Made by a program: the position numbers and the translations under genes
Shown here: positions 53,981 to 64,000 of the stretch, one piece after another
Numbering within the stretch: the first letter of the stretch is position 1
How the letters are laid out: each line of letters begins with the position of its first letter
Source: Scylla paramamosain
Taxonomy: Eukaryota; Arthropoda; Malacostraca; Decapoda; Portunidae
Reading direction: 5' to 3'
Length of the DNA stretch: 64,000 bases
NCBI RefSeq assembly: GCF_035594125.1
Contig: NC_087156.1
Location: forward strand, 13,350,806 to 13,414,805
Notes under the pieces: model-generated
Databases searched by the model: none
The model's input: the letters and a program-made list of their open reading frames with translations, nothing else
What the model was told of the DNA's origin: nothing

Positions 53981-56900
53981 GTATGTCGGTACGCTTCGGT
54001 ATGTACTTTGGTAACAAGCACTCTAAAAAAGGACGTTCATGGTAATGTTTTCTATTTCGTATAGGGTGCTTCCTATATTTTTTTTTTTTTAGCGTTTGGT
54101 GTCTAATAAGCACAAAGACTCTCTAAAAATACTTTTCTTGTAATGTCGTTTACTTTTTCCCCATACAAGGTGTTATGCCTGCAGTTTTGCGTTTTGGTAC
54201 CTAACAATGTAAAAAAATAAATAAATAAAAAAACTAGAAAATGCATGCTTTTGATGAAATTGTTCTGCTTCTTTATGTCGAGTGTTATTCATGCGTTTTA
54301 GCCTTTTGCTAACTAAGAAGCTGAAAAGACTCATAATATACGTTTCTTGTAATTTTTCTTTTTCCAATGTATGGTAATTTGGATGCATTTTGGCGTTTGT
54401 GTACATAACAAGCTGAAAACCACTTATTTTTATTAATGTTATTCAGTTTTTCTATAAAGAGTGTTTTATATGTGTTTTAGAGTTTTTAACGTAAGAAGCT
54501 GAAAACTAGACTCAATATACTCGTTTTTTAAGTAATGTTCTTTTTCCAATTCTGTATAAGGTGCTTTCCATGCTTTTTAGCAATTTGGTGCCTAACACTC
54601 AAGAACATTCAAAGTCACGTTTCTGGCAATGTCGCCTGGCTTCCCGAAATTGGAGGCTTTCTATGCCTTTTCGCGTTTTCGTATCTAGCAATGTGGAAAA
54701 CACTCAAAATACACGTTTTTTTTTTTTTTTTTTTTTGTAGTGTGGTACTGTTTCTCCATATAGAGGTTTTCATAATGTTCATGTGTTTCTCCATATAGAG
54801 TGCTGTTTATTTGTTTTAGCGTTTTCGTATCTAAGAAGCTCAAAAGCAATCCTTATACACGTCTCTCCTGATGTCCTTTCGTTTCCTTATATAGTGTATT
54901 TTCCATGTATTTTGGCGTTTTTGTACGGGTGAAGCACAAAAACACTTAAAATACTTGTTTTTGGTAGTGTTATTCTTTTTATACATAAAGGGTATTTTGC
55001 ATGCGTTTTAGCATTTTGGTATGCAAAAAGCAGAAAACACTGAAGATGCACTTTTTTTGGTGATGTTTTATATTTTCATATAGGGTGTTTTCCATGCTAT
55101 TAAGCGTTTTTAGTCCCTAAAATGCAGAAAACACTCAAGAGATACGTTTCTTCTGATGATGTTTCTTTCTTTTCCCCATTTAAGTGGGTTTGCATGCACT
55201 TTGGCGTTTTGGTAACTAGTTAGCAATGTGAAAAACACTCAAAATTCACGTTTTTATTAATGTTGTTATATTTTTCCATATTGTTCGCTATTAATATGAT
55301 TTTTTTTATTTTTTTATTTTTTTTTTTTTTTTTTTGCGTTTTGTACATTAGAAGCTGAAAAACATTCATTATACACATTACTAGTAATGTGTTTTCGTTT
55401 CCCAAAAATAATGTATGTTGCATTTATTTTTATCATTTTCAACGTAACAAGATAAAAAAAAAAAAACAGGCAGAAGTCTTATTTTTGTTAATATTATGTT
55501 TTAGTCATAAAAGGTGTTTTGTATGTTTTAGCGTTTTGTTACGTTAGAAGTTTAAATCATTTAAAAGACAAGTTTTTTTTTTTTATAATATTGTTTTGTA
55601 TTTCTATATGTGGTGATTTTTTTTTATTTATTGATTGATTGATTTTTTTTTTTTTTAACGTTTTGGTACTTAAACTCTTTCAAAAATACTCAAAAGACAC
55701 TTTTTTTTTTGTAATGTCGTTTCGTTTCCACACAGAAGGAGCTTTGCATGCATTTGTTTTTAGTTCCTAAAAATGTGAAAACAGTAAAAAATACACGTTT
55801 TTCGTAATGTTGTTCTGTTTCTCCATATAGAGGACTATGTATGCATTAAAAAAAATCTTGGTACCTAAGAAGCTCAAAAAACTCATATTACAAGTTTTTT
55901 TTTTTTTTATATGTCTTTTCGTTTTCCCATATATGGTAATTTACATGCATTTCGAATTTTTGCGCGTAACAAATTCAGTAACTCTTAATTTTTTTTTTTT
56001 TTTTTTGTTTGTTTCTCCATAAATGGAGTTTTCTATGCGTTTCAGGGTTTTGGTACGTAAAACGGAAAACAATAAGAAAAAAAATGCTTTTTGGAAATTT
56101 TTCTTCTATTCCTATATGTTTCTTTCCACCTTTTGGTGCTTAAAAACTCTCAAAAGACACATTTATGGTAATGTAGTTTCGATTTCCCTCAAAGTAGGCT
56201 TTCTATCATATTGGGGTTTTAGTACCTATTATTGTACAAAATAAAAATTTTTTGTACTGTTGTTCTGGTTCTCCATATATAGCGTTATGCGTTTTAGCGT
56301 TTTGGTACCTAAGAAGATCAATAACTCATTTCGTTTCACATATAGGGTACCTTGCATGCATTTTAGTAATTTTCTACGTAACAAGCTCAAAGACATTCAA
56401 AATACACGTTTTTTGATAAGTTACTGTGTTTCTCCATACAGGGTGTTTTGCATACGTTTTAGCAATTTGATACGTAAGAAACTCAAAAACACATTTTTCA
56501 CATTTGTCGTTTTTTTTTTTTTTTCATAGGTGCTTTCGATGCTTTTTAGCGTTTTTTGGTGCCAGCACATCATAAACAGTCAAAAGACACGTTTCTGGAA
56601 ATCTCGTTTCTCTTCTCCATATAGGGAGCTATGAGTGCATGTTCCCGTTTTGGTACCTGATAATGTGAAAAACACTCAAATTACACGTTTTTGGTAATAC
56701 TGTTCGGTTTCAGTATATAAACTGCTATTCGTTTTTATACCTAGCAAGCTTAAAAACACTCTCTCATATTGCAAGTTTCTCTTTATGTCTTTTCGTTTCC
56801 CAATCCATGGTAATTTTCATGCATTTCACGTTTTCTACGTAACAAGCTAAAAATACTTTTTTTTTGTAATGTAATTTTATTATTCCAAAAAGGATATTTT

Positions 56901-59641
56901 GCCTGCGTTTTAGGGTTTTGGTAAAAATTATCTAAATAAATATTTTTGGCATTTTGTTTTTCTTTTTCCATTTATGCTTTTAAGCCTTTTGGTGCCTAAA
57001 ACGCTTAAAAGCATTTAGACACTTTCATGGTAATGTCGCTTCATTTCCTCATAGATTATGCATGCATTTTCGCGTTTTGATACCTAAGAATGTTAAAAAC
57101 AATCAAAATACATTTTTTTTTTGTTGTGTTGTTCTTTTCTCCATTTAAAGTGCTATTCATATGTTTAAGTATTTTGGTAACTGAATAGCTCAAAAACTCT
57201 CATCAAACACGTTTTTTTTTTCTTTTCCTTTCCCCATATAGTGTATTATGCATGCATTTTGCCGTTTTTGCACGTAAGAGGTTCAAAAACACTCGAAACA
57301 CATGTTTTTGATAATGTTATTATGTTTCTCCATAATGGGTGTTTCAAGCGTTTTAGCGTTTTGGTGCATAAGTAGCTTAAAAATACTCAAAAGACACGTT
57401 TTTTGTAATGTTGTTTTGTTTCCACATATAAAGTGCTTCCATGGGTTTCAGACACCTTTCTGGAAATGTTGTTTTCATTGGCTTCAAAGGACATGTTTCT
57501 GAAAATGTCATTTCTTTTCCCCATATAGAGTGCTTTGCATATATTTTGGCGTTTTGGTACCTAACAATGTGAAATACACTGAGAATACATGTTTTTGCTA
57601 ATGTTATTGTTTTTTTTTTTCTCAATATAGAGTGCTATTCATGCTTTTTCACGTTTTATTACCCAAGAATCTCAAAAATATTTATAATACACGTTTCTCG
57701 TAATGTCTTTTCGTCTCCGAATACAAAGTACTTTGCATGAATTTCTGTGTTTTTTTTTTTACGTAACAAGATTCAAAATACTCAAAATACTTGTTTTTGG
57801 TAATGTTATTCTGTTTCTTCGTAAATGGTGTTTTCCATGAATTCTGGAACGTAAGTAGCTGAAAAACACTCAAAAGACACGTTTTTAGAAATTTTTCTGT
57901 AAATGTTTTGTTTAGGATCGTTTGCATGCCCTTTGGCTTTTTCGTACCTAATAATGTGAAATACTCTAAAAATACACGTTTTTGGTAAAATTGTTTTGTT
58001 TCTTGATATATAATGCTATGCATGCGTTTTACCGTTTTATACCTAAAAAAAAAAACACGTATAATACAAGACTTTCGTAATGTTTCGCAAGTTTTTTGGG
58101 ATTTTGTAGGTAATAAGCTGAAAAAACACTCAAAATATTTGTTTTTAGTAATGTTATTCTGTTTATGCATAAATTGTGATTCGCATCCGTTTCATCGTTT
58201 TCATATGTAAGAAGCTCTGAAACACTCAAGACATGTTTTTGGTAATGTTGTTTTCTATTCCCATATGGGGAGTTTTCCATTTTTTTTTTTTAGCGTTTTT
58301 TGGTGCCTAACATGCACAAAAATGCGTTTTCGCGTTTGGTATCTAAAAAGTTCCAATACTCTCATAACAAACGTTTGTAGTAATGTCCATTCGTTTCCCC
58401 ACATAGTGTACCTTGAGACATTTTGGCATTTTCTACGTAACAAGCCCAAAAGCACTCAAAATACACGTTATTGGTAAAGTTATACTGTTTCTTTATAACA
58501 GTTTTTATAAATGCGTTTTAGAGTTTTGGTACGTCAGTAGCTAAAAATCACTGAAACGGGATCCATCTAGGGTAATTATAATGCTTTTTATCGTTTTGGT
58601 GCCTGGCATGCTCATAAACACTCAAAAGACACTTTTCTGGTAATGTAGTTTCCTTTCCCCATACACAGTGCTTTCCGTGCATTTTTGCGTTTTTGTATAA
58701 AACAATGTTAAATACACTCAAAATACACGTATTTTGGTAATGTTATTTTCATTTTTTTTCCATATAGAGTGCTATTGTTGCATTTTAGCATTTTGGCACC
58801 TAAGAACCTAAAAACAATCATAATACATGTTTCTCGTAATTTAAACACTCATAATACACGTTTCTCGTAATTTCTTTCCGTTTCCTTATATATGGTAATT
58901 TGCATGCATTTTTGCTTTTTCCTAGTTGACAAGCTCAAAAACTCAAAATATTTTTTTTTTTTGTAAAGTTATTCTGTTTTAACATAAATGGTGTTTTAAT
59001 TGCGTTATTGCGTTTTGGTACGTAGGAAGCTGAAAAAAAAACTTTTTTCCTTATACAGTGCTCAGAAGACACTTTTTTTTTTGTAATAAATTATTTTCTC
59101 ATATAAGGTGTTTTCCATGCTTTAATAGTGTTTTCGAGCTTAACACGTTCAAACACATTCAAAAGATACGTTTCTTTAAATGTTTCCCTTCTCTAGGGTG
59201 CTTTGCATGCCGTTTTTCATACCTAAAAAGCTCAAAAACATTAATGATACACGTTTCTCGTAATGTATTTTCCTTCCCCCTTATAGATTACTTTCCATGC
59301 GTTTTGGCGTTTATCTACGTATCAAGCTGAAAAACACTCAAAATACTTGTTTCCGGTAATGTTATTCTATTTAGCTATAAACGGGTGTTTAGCATGTATT
59401 TTAGCGTTTTGGTATGTAAAAAAAAAACCACTTAAAAGACATGTTTTTCGTACTGCTGTTCTGCATTCCCCTTTAGATGATATCCATCCATCCTTTTTTT
59501 TGCGCCTTGGTGCCTAACACGCTCAAAAACACTCAAAAGACACGTTTTTGGTAATGTTTGGTTTCCTCATAAGGGGCTTTGCATGCATTTTGGGGATTTG
59601 CTACCTAAAAATGTGAAACATTAAAAATATGCGTTATTCTG

Positions 59642-60019
<378 letters not shown>

Positions 60020-60029
60020 CATTAAAATG

Positions 60030-60920
60030 ATATGTTAACCATCTATTATTTATTATACAATATATTTTTGTTATCTGTGTTAAAGAAAATGTAAGTTGTG
60101 TTCTGTTGGAATGGGAGAAGTTTGGTACGCTTCTTTGTGGTGTTTTGTTTCACCCACTACCTGTGAACATAGTCGGCCTGGCGGGTTGTCTAAGCCGGCC
60201 CACCAATGTACTGTGGGTTGTTGTGTTGGGTGGTCCTCTGTGCTGCAGGTTAGTTGTGTTTATTTATATACCTTGTGCTGTGAATTAGTATACTGTGGTG
60301 AAGGTTACAAGCAAAGGATGTGTTTAGTAGCTAAGGTAATACAAGTGATATTATTGTTTGCCAGACGGAGAATGTAGGGACGCCCTGGACTTCATGTCGG
60401 TTGGTGTGTTGGTTGGTCCTCCGTGCTACAGGTTAGTTGTGTTTATTTACCCGACATGTGCTGTGATTAGTATAATTTGGTGAAGGTTACAAATAGAGGA
60501 TGTATTAGTAAGATAGGGTAATGTACAAGGGATATATTGTTGCCAGACAGAGTTGTGAGGACGCCCTGGACTGGATGATAGTTGGGGTGGTGACATGTCA
60601 GGTGTGCTACGGGGATTCGAAGAGCGTCAGTGTGGGCCACTGAAGTGAGTACATTATGGGAATTTATTGAGTATTATGTTTATTATATACAAGTGAAGTT
60701 TAGTTGGATTTTGTATACTGATTGTTGCTTTATTTTTATATTTGGGATATGATTGTAACGGATGTCAGAATCTCTACATGAAGTGTTATTTTCTTGGTAC
60801 CATTGTGAGGGATTGAACTGGGTGTACTATGATATGTGGATGTGTATTGATTAGCCCATGTTTGCAGGTCGAAACACTTCAAGCAATAAATACCTGTTAC
60901 GATTTGTGGTTTATTACACA
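60030..60920 (+). other. Probable 5' LTR/leader of the BEL/Pao element
   Basis: Non-coding sequence between the (TA)n tract and the primer-binding-like site. It ends TTTATTACACA at about 60,920. The start is unclear: TGTT occurs at both 60,032 and 60,078. It contains a ~182-bp imperfect direct duplication (about 60,215-60,398 and 60,399-60,580), with shared words TGGTCCTC, CAGGTTAGTTGTG, GTGAAGGTTACAA, TTGCCAGAC and GACGCCCTGGAC. ORFs of 60-93 aa here are chance. The LTR reading is an inference, since the matching 3' LTR is outside the window. Confidence 0.6.
60885..60890 (+). terminator. Candidate LTR polyadenylation signal AATAAA
   Basis: AATAAA lies about 30 bp before the inferred LTR end, the usual place for the R-region poly(A) signal of an LTR. 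In AT-rich DNA the hexamer can occur by chance, so position is the only support. Confidence 0.45.
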
Positions 60921-60940
60921 TTTGGAATCCCCAACATTTC
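60921..60940 (+). other. Primer-binding-site-like stretch
   Basis: TTTGGAATCCCCAACATTTC follows directly after the inferred LTR end (TTACACA) and precedes the gag start by 13 bp. Retroelement primer sites begin TGG and pair with a tRNA 3' end; TGGAATCCCCAAC fits that form. The tRNA was not identified. Confidence 0.5.
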
Positions 60941-60953
60941 GACTTCAACCACA

Positions 60954-62288
60954 ATGGGCTGGCAAGAGGAGATGGAATTGTTAAAGAGGAAGAGGGCCAT
61001 TGCCAAAGGGAAATTCACAAGAAAGGTGACCCTGCTGGATGAGGGTGTGCGGGAAGGTGAGCCAGTATCAGTATTGAAGAGTAGCTATGAACAGATTTCT
61101 GAGGCCTTTCAACACCTAGAAGACAGTAATGATGTGATATTAAAATATGTGTGTGATAATAAATTAGAAGACAAGTTAGTTAAGGAGGCTGAAGAATACA
61201 TGCTAGATTGTGAAAGAATCATGAAGAAAAGACTAACAGAAATTAGTAACATTGAAAACATACAGAACAGTGTCAAGCCTAAAGTGAAGTTAAAGGCATT
61301 TGAGCCTCCTAAATTTTATGGGAATTTAAGAGAGTACCCTCGTTTTAAGGAGGACTTTAAAAATCTAGTCAAAAGTGTGTATGGTGAAGATGCGTATGCA
61401 TTGAAAATGTGTCTCAGTGGTGATGCCCTTCAGACTGTCAGAGGTGCAGAAGGTAATTATGAAGAAATGTTTGAAAGGTTAGATGACAAGTTTGGAAATG
61501 CAAGAAAGGTGGTGGACTTGGTAATAAGTGACCTTAGGGCTTTGAAAAGGATCAATGAAGGTGATACCAAAGGATTTATAAGGATGGTGGATCAGGTGGA
61601 ACAGTGTTGGCTAGATTTGAAAAATATAAACTTGAATGAGGAACTTAATACTGCTAATGTAGTCAGTCATATTGAGAAGGTGTTGCCCACACTTCAGAAG
61701 AGGGAGTGGGTAATAAAGGCAGAAGAAGTATCTGCTACTAGTGATCTCTTTCCCACTTTATTGAAATTTCTGCAAAGGGAGAGAAAGGTATTGGAGTATA
61801 TGAATTCTAGTGTCAGATCTACTGGCGGTGATAGAAGTTCAGTACATCATGTAAATAATTCAGCTGACAAGGTCATGGAGTCAGATCTGGTAACACTAAT
61901 AAAACAGATGAAGGAAGAGCAACAACTAAAGAATAAAGATTTAGAGTCATGTATTGTAAATTTGACAGAGATGGTGAAAGGTACCCACTTGAAGACTGGA
62001 AATAATGAGGGAGGATGCTGGATTCACAATTCCAGGAACCATGATACTCTTGATTGTTATAAATTTAAGAATCTCGGCAACAAGGAGAGGTTTGAGTTAG
62101 CTAGAAGCAATGGAATATGTTTTAAATGCTTAAAGGGATATATCATCAGGCATGGAATTGTAATACAAACAAGTTGTGTGATGTCAGGATCAGGAGTCAA
62201 GGTGTGTGTAACCGTCATCATCAACCACTGGTGCATTTTGAACAGGAAGAAGGTGCTAGTCATAATACAGTATCTGCAAACACTCTGA
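60954..62288 (+). CDS. BEL/Pao gag-like protein, ends early at a frame break
   Basis: A 444-codon frame from ATG at 60,954 (MGWQEEMELLK) to TGA at 62,286-62,288. The frame is open further upstream to 60,858. I chose the later ATG because the candidate poly(A) signal and primer-binding-like site lie in between, and those should be untranslated. The first ~110 residues are highly charged and probably helical. The middle has the capsid-like PPKFYGNLREYPRFKEDFKN, LSGDALQTV and LDDKFGNARKVV typical of Pao-family gag. Near the end are knuckle-like Cys/His runs (CWIHNSRNHDTLDC at about 62,018-62,059; CFKC at 62,117-62,128). From about 62,140 the frame no longer matches the family; pol continues in the -1 frame. 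Role: structural coat and RNA binding of the element's particles. Confidence 0.82.
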   Translation: MGWQEEMELLKRKRAIAKGKFTRKVTLLDEGVREGEPVSVLKSSYEQISEAFQHLEDSNDVILKYVCDNKLEDKLVKEAEEYMLDCERIMKKRLTEISNIENIQNSVKPKVKLKAFEPPKFYGNLREYPRFKEDFKNLVKSVYGEDAYALKMCLSGDALQTVRGAEGNYEEMFERLDDKFGNARKVVDLVISDLRALKRINEGDTKGFIRMVDQVEQCWLDLKNINLNEELNTANVVSHIEKVLPTLQKREWVIKAEEVSATSDLFPTLLKFLQRERKVLEYMNSSVRSTGGDRSSVHHVNNSADKVMESDLVTLIKQMKEEQQLKNKDLESCIVNLTEMVKGTHLKTGNNEGGCWIHNSRNHDTLDCYKFKNLGNKERFELARSNGICFKCLKGYIIRHGIVIQTSCVMSGSGVKVCVTVIINHWCILNRKKVLVIIQYLQTL

Positions 62289-64000
62289 ACACCTTATTGA
62301 ATATCAGTACTGTGTACAGTAACACTCAACCTATAACAGTACTGTGGGATTCAGGTTCTGACATAACCTTGGTGACACACAGTATGGCAGAAAAACTAAG
62401 TTTGAAGGGCAAGGATGTGAATTTATCCATGATTAAGGTTGGCAATGTAATTGAACATCATTCTACCAAAGAATATTGCATACCACTGATTGATAGGACT
62501 GGGCATGTATGGGAAATTAATGCCATTGGTATAGAGGAAATATCTGCTAAAATCAATGAATTTGATGTGTCAGGAGTTAAGGAGTTATTTGTAGGAGTAT
62601 CAAACCATGATATTAATCGCCCTTGTGGTGAGATTGACATGCTGATTGGGGCCAATTACAGTGAATTATTGCCTAAAGTTGTTCAGACTAATGAAGGTCT
62701 TCAATTGTTAGAGAATCCATTTGGGTTCAGTATACGTGGCAGACACAGCAAAATAACAGCCTCAGGGAGCACGACGAACCATGTGATTGTGAGAACTCAC
62801 AAGGTGTCAAGCTCAATAAGCCTCAATGAGATCAAGGTAGAACCTACAGATAAACTTAAGTCACAATTAGATAAATTCTTTGCTTTAGAGGAGAGTGGGG
62901 TGCAGTGTGACACAAGATGCCTTAAATGCCTGTGTAAGGGTTGCCCTGTAAGTGACTGTGTCAATATTAAGGAAGAAAGAGAACTGAAATTGATTGAGGA
63001 GGGATTAGTATATCATGAAGAAGGGAAGTATTGGACACCAAGCTATCCTTGGATAAGGGACCCGAGACATCTTAAGAACAATGTAAAAGTGGCTGTGGCT
63101 AGATTAAAAACTACAGAAAATAGACTGAAAAAATTGGATATCCAGTATGCCCAGAGTTATCACAATGAAATCAAGGACATGGTGAAAAGGGGGGTAGCGA
63201 GACAATTAAGTGAAGAGGAAATGCAGTCATACAATGGCCCAATTCACTACATTTCCCATCATGAAGTATTGAAACCAGATTCTGCTTCAACACCTCTGCG
63301 TATTGTATTTAACTCATCTTCATCATACATGGGACAAAAACTTAATGATTTTTGGGCAAAAGGGCCAGTTGTTCTTAACAACATGATTGGAGTCTTGCTA
63401 AGATTTAGACAGGAAAGGGTTGCCATAACTGGTGATATATCAAAAATGTATCATTCTGTGAAAATCAACACACTGGACCAACACACACACCGATTTCTTT
63501 GGAGAGATTTAAACAGTAACAGACCACCTGATCACTATGCCCTGACCTCAGTGACTTTCGGGGATAGGCCGAGTGGGACCATAGCTGTGCTAGCATTAAG
63601 GCATACTACAGAAAAATTTGGTAAAGGAGATCCTGAAGTTTATAACATGATTGTAAACAACACATATGTTGATGATATTCTCTATTCCATTGATACGGTA
63701 GAAAAGGCTTTTGATTTGATACAAAGAGCAGAACATGTAATATCTCTTGGAAACTTTCATGTGAAGCATTGGATAGTAAGTGGGCAACATGAGAACCATA
63801 GTATCAACATCATGGAATCTGACAATGGAGTAATTTTAGTGGGTCAAAGAATATCAAAATGGTTAAAGGAAAACTGGAATCAAGATCACTTCATGTTGAT
63901 ACCAGCTAACCACCCAGTTACTAGACTGTATGTGTCCAGCTTACATAGTAGAGATCATGCAGGTATTGAAACCACCTTGGCCAAGTTACAGAGTAAGTTT
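62144..64000 (+). CDS. BEL/Pao pol: protease, reverse transcriptase, start of integrase (partial)
   Basis: Open frame (codons at positions 2 mod 3) without a stop from the knuckle region to the window end, -1 relative to gag. Domains: retropepsin with WDSGSD at 62,345-62,362, followed by LLP-type sequence MLIGANYSELLP; a linker with ENPFGFSIRG; RT with LRIVFNSSSS, ITGDISKMYHSV (first catalytic Asp) and YVDD at 63,665-63,676. By about 63,840 the sequence is already at an integrase-type segment (WLKENWNQDHFMLIPANHP, then RLYVSSLHSRDHAG). The usual RT-connection and RNase H part, normally several hundred residues, is absent, yet the frame stays open. Roles: polyprotein cleavage, cDNA synthesis and integration. 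This copy is probably defective because of the missing part and the gag/pol break; a collapsed assembly could also explain the gap. Confidence 0.82.

Noticed and set aside
57682..58170. 162-aa minus-strand ORF with repeated KQNNITKNKYFE-like motifs
   Set aside because: The motifs recur every ~32 residues because the 96-bp monomer is a multiple of three. Similar ORFs occur throughout the satellite with random breaks.
60096..60377. 93-aa Cys-rich ORF beside the last (TA)n tract
   Set aside because: It lies in the inferred LTR, spans part of the internal duplication, and has no recognisable domain.

Overview
The window is arthropod nuclear DNA, most probably from a decapod crustacean. That is an inference from very long (TA)n tracts, a huge AT-rich satellite, and reverse-transcriptase families (CR1-like, Jockey-like, RTE-like, BEL/Pao) that are common in crab and shrimp genomes. 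I see no bacterial features and no intact host gene. About 55 kb is one diverged satellite, and every real coding trace belongs to a retrotransposon.

The satellite monomer is about 96 bp. Five monomer types (A-E) repeat in fixed order, giving an ancestral unit of about 480 bp. Orientation is plus at 1-470, minus at 470-987, plus at 987-45,450 and minus at 45,450-59,640. Between 6.48 and 24.81 kb the pentamer has evolved into a larger unit of about 1.1 kb (roughly eleven monomers), present in about 16 copies. This younger array is flanked on both sides by dead LINEs (4.09-6.48 and 24.81-25.86 kb).

The main structural feature is a large inverted duplication hidden in the satellite. Sequence from about 37.3 to 45.45 kb reappears, reversed, at about 49.05 to 53.98 kb. 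A 3.6-kb spacer between the arms holds a fairly well preserved CR1-like LINE (47.33-48.59 kb). Several perfect short hairpins (12.38, 39.90, 45.48 and 46.10 kb) and one very recent 77-bp inverted copy (41.4/41.8 kb) suggest that fold-back or template-switch events have reshaped the array repeatedly. Four (TA)n tracts of 120-360 bp sit at TA-rich positions of the monomer.

After the last (TA)n tract, 60.02-64.0 kb holds the 5' part of a BEL/Pao LTR retrotransposon running off the window. It has an LTR/leader with an internal duplication, a primer-binding-site-like stretch, gag, aspartic protease, reverse transcriptase and the start of integrase. Gag and pol are separated by a small frame break. 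The segment expected between RT and integrase (rest of RT plus RNase H) is missing.

The parts form no gene pathway. The window looks like heterochromatin: a satellite that grew by nested amplification and inversion, with retroelements inserted in it and at its edge.
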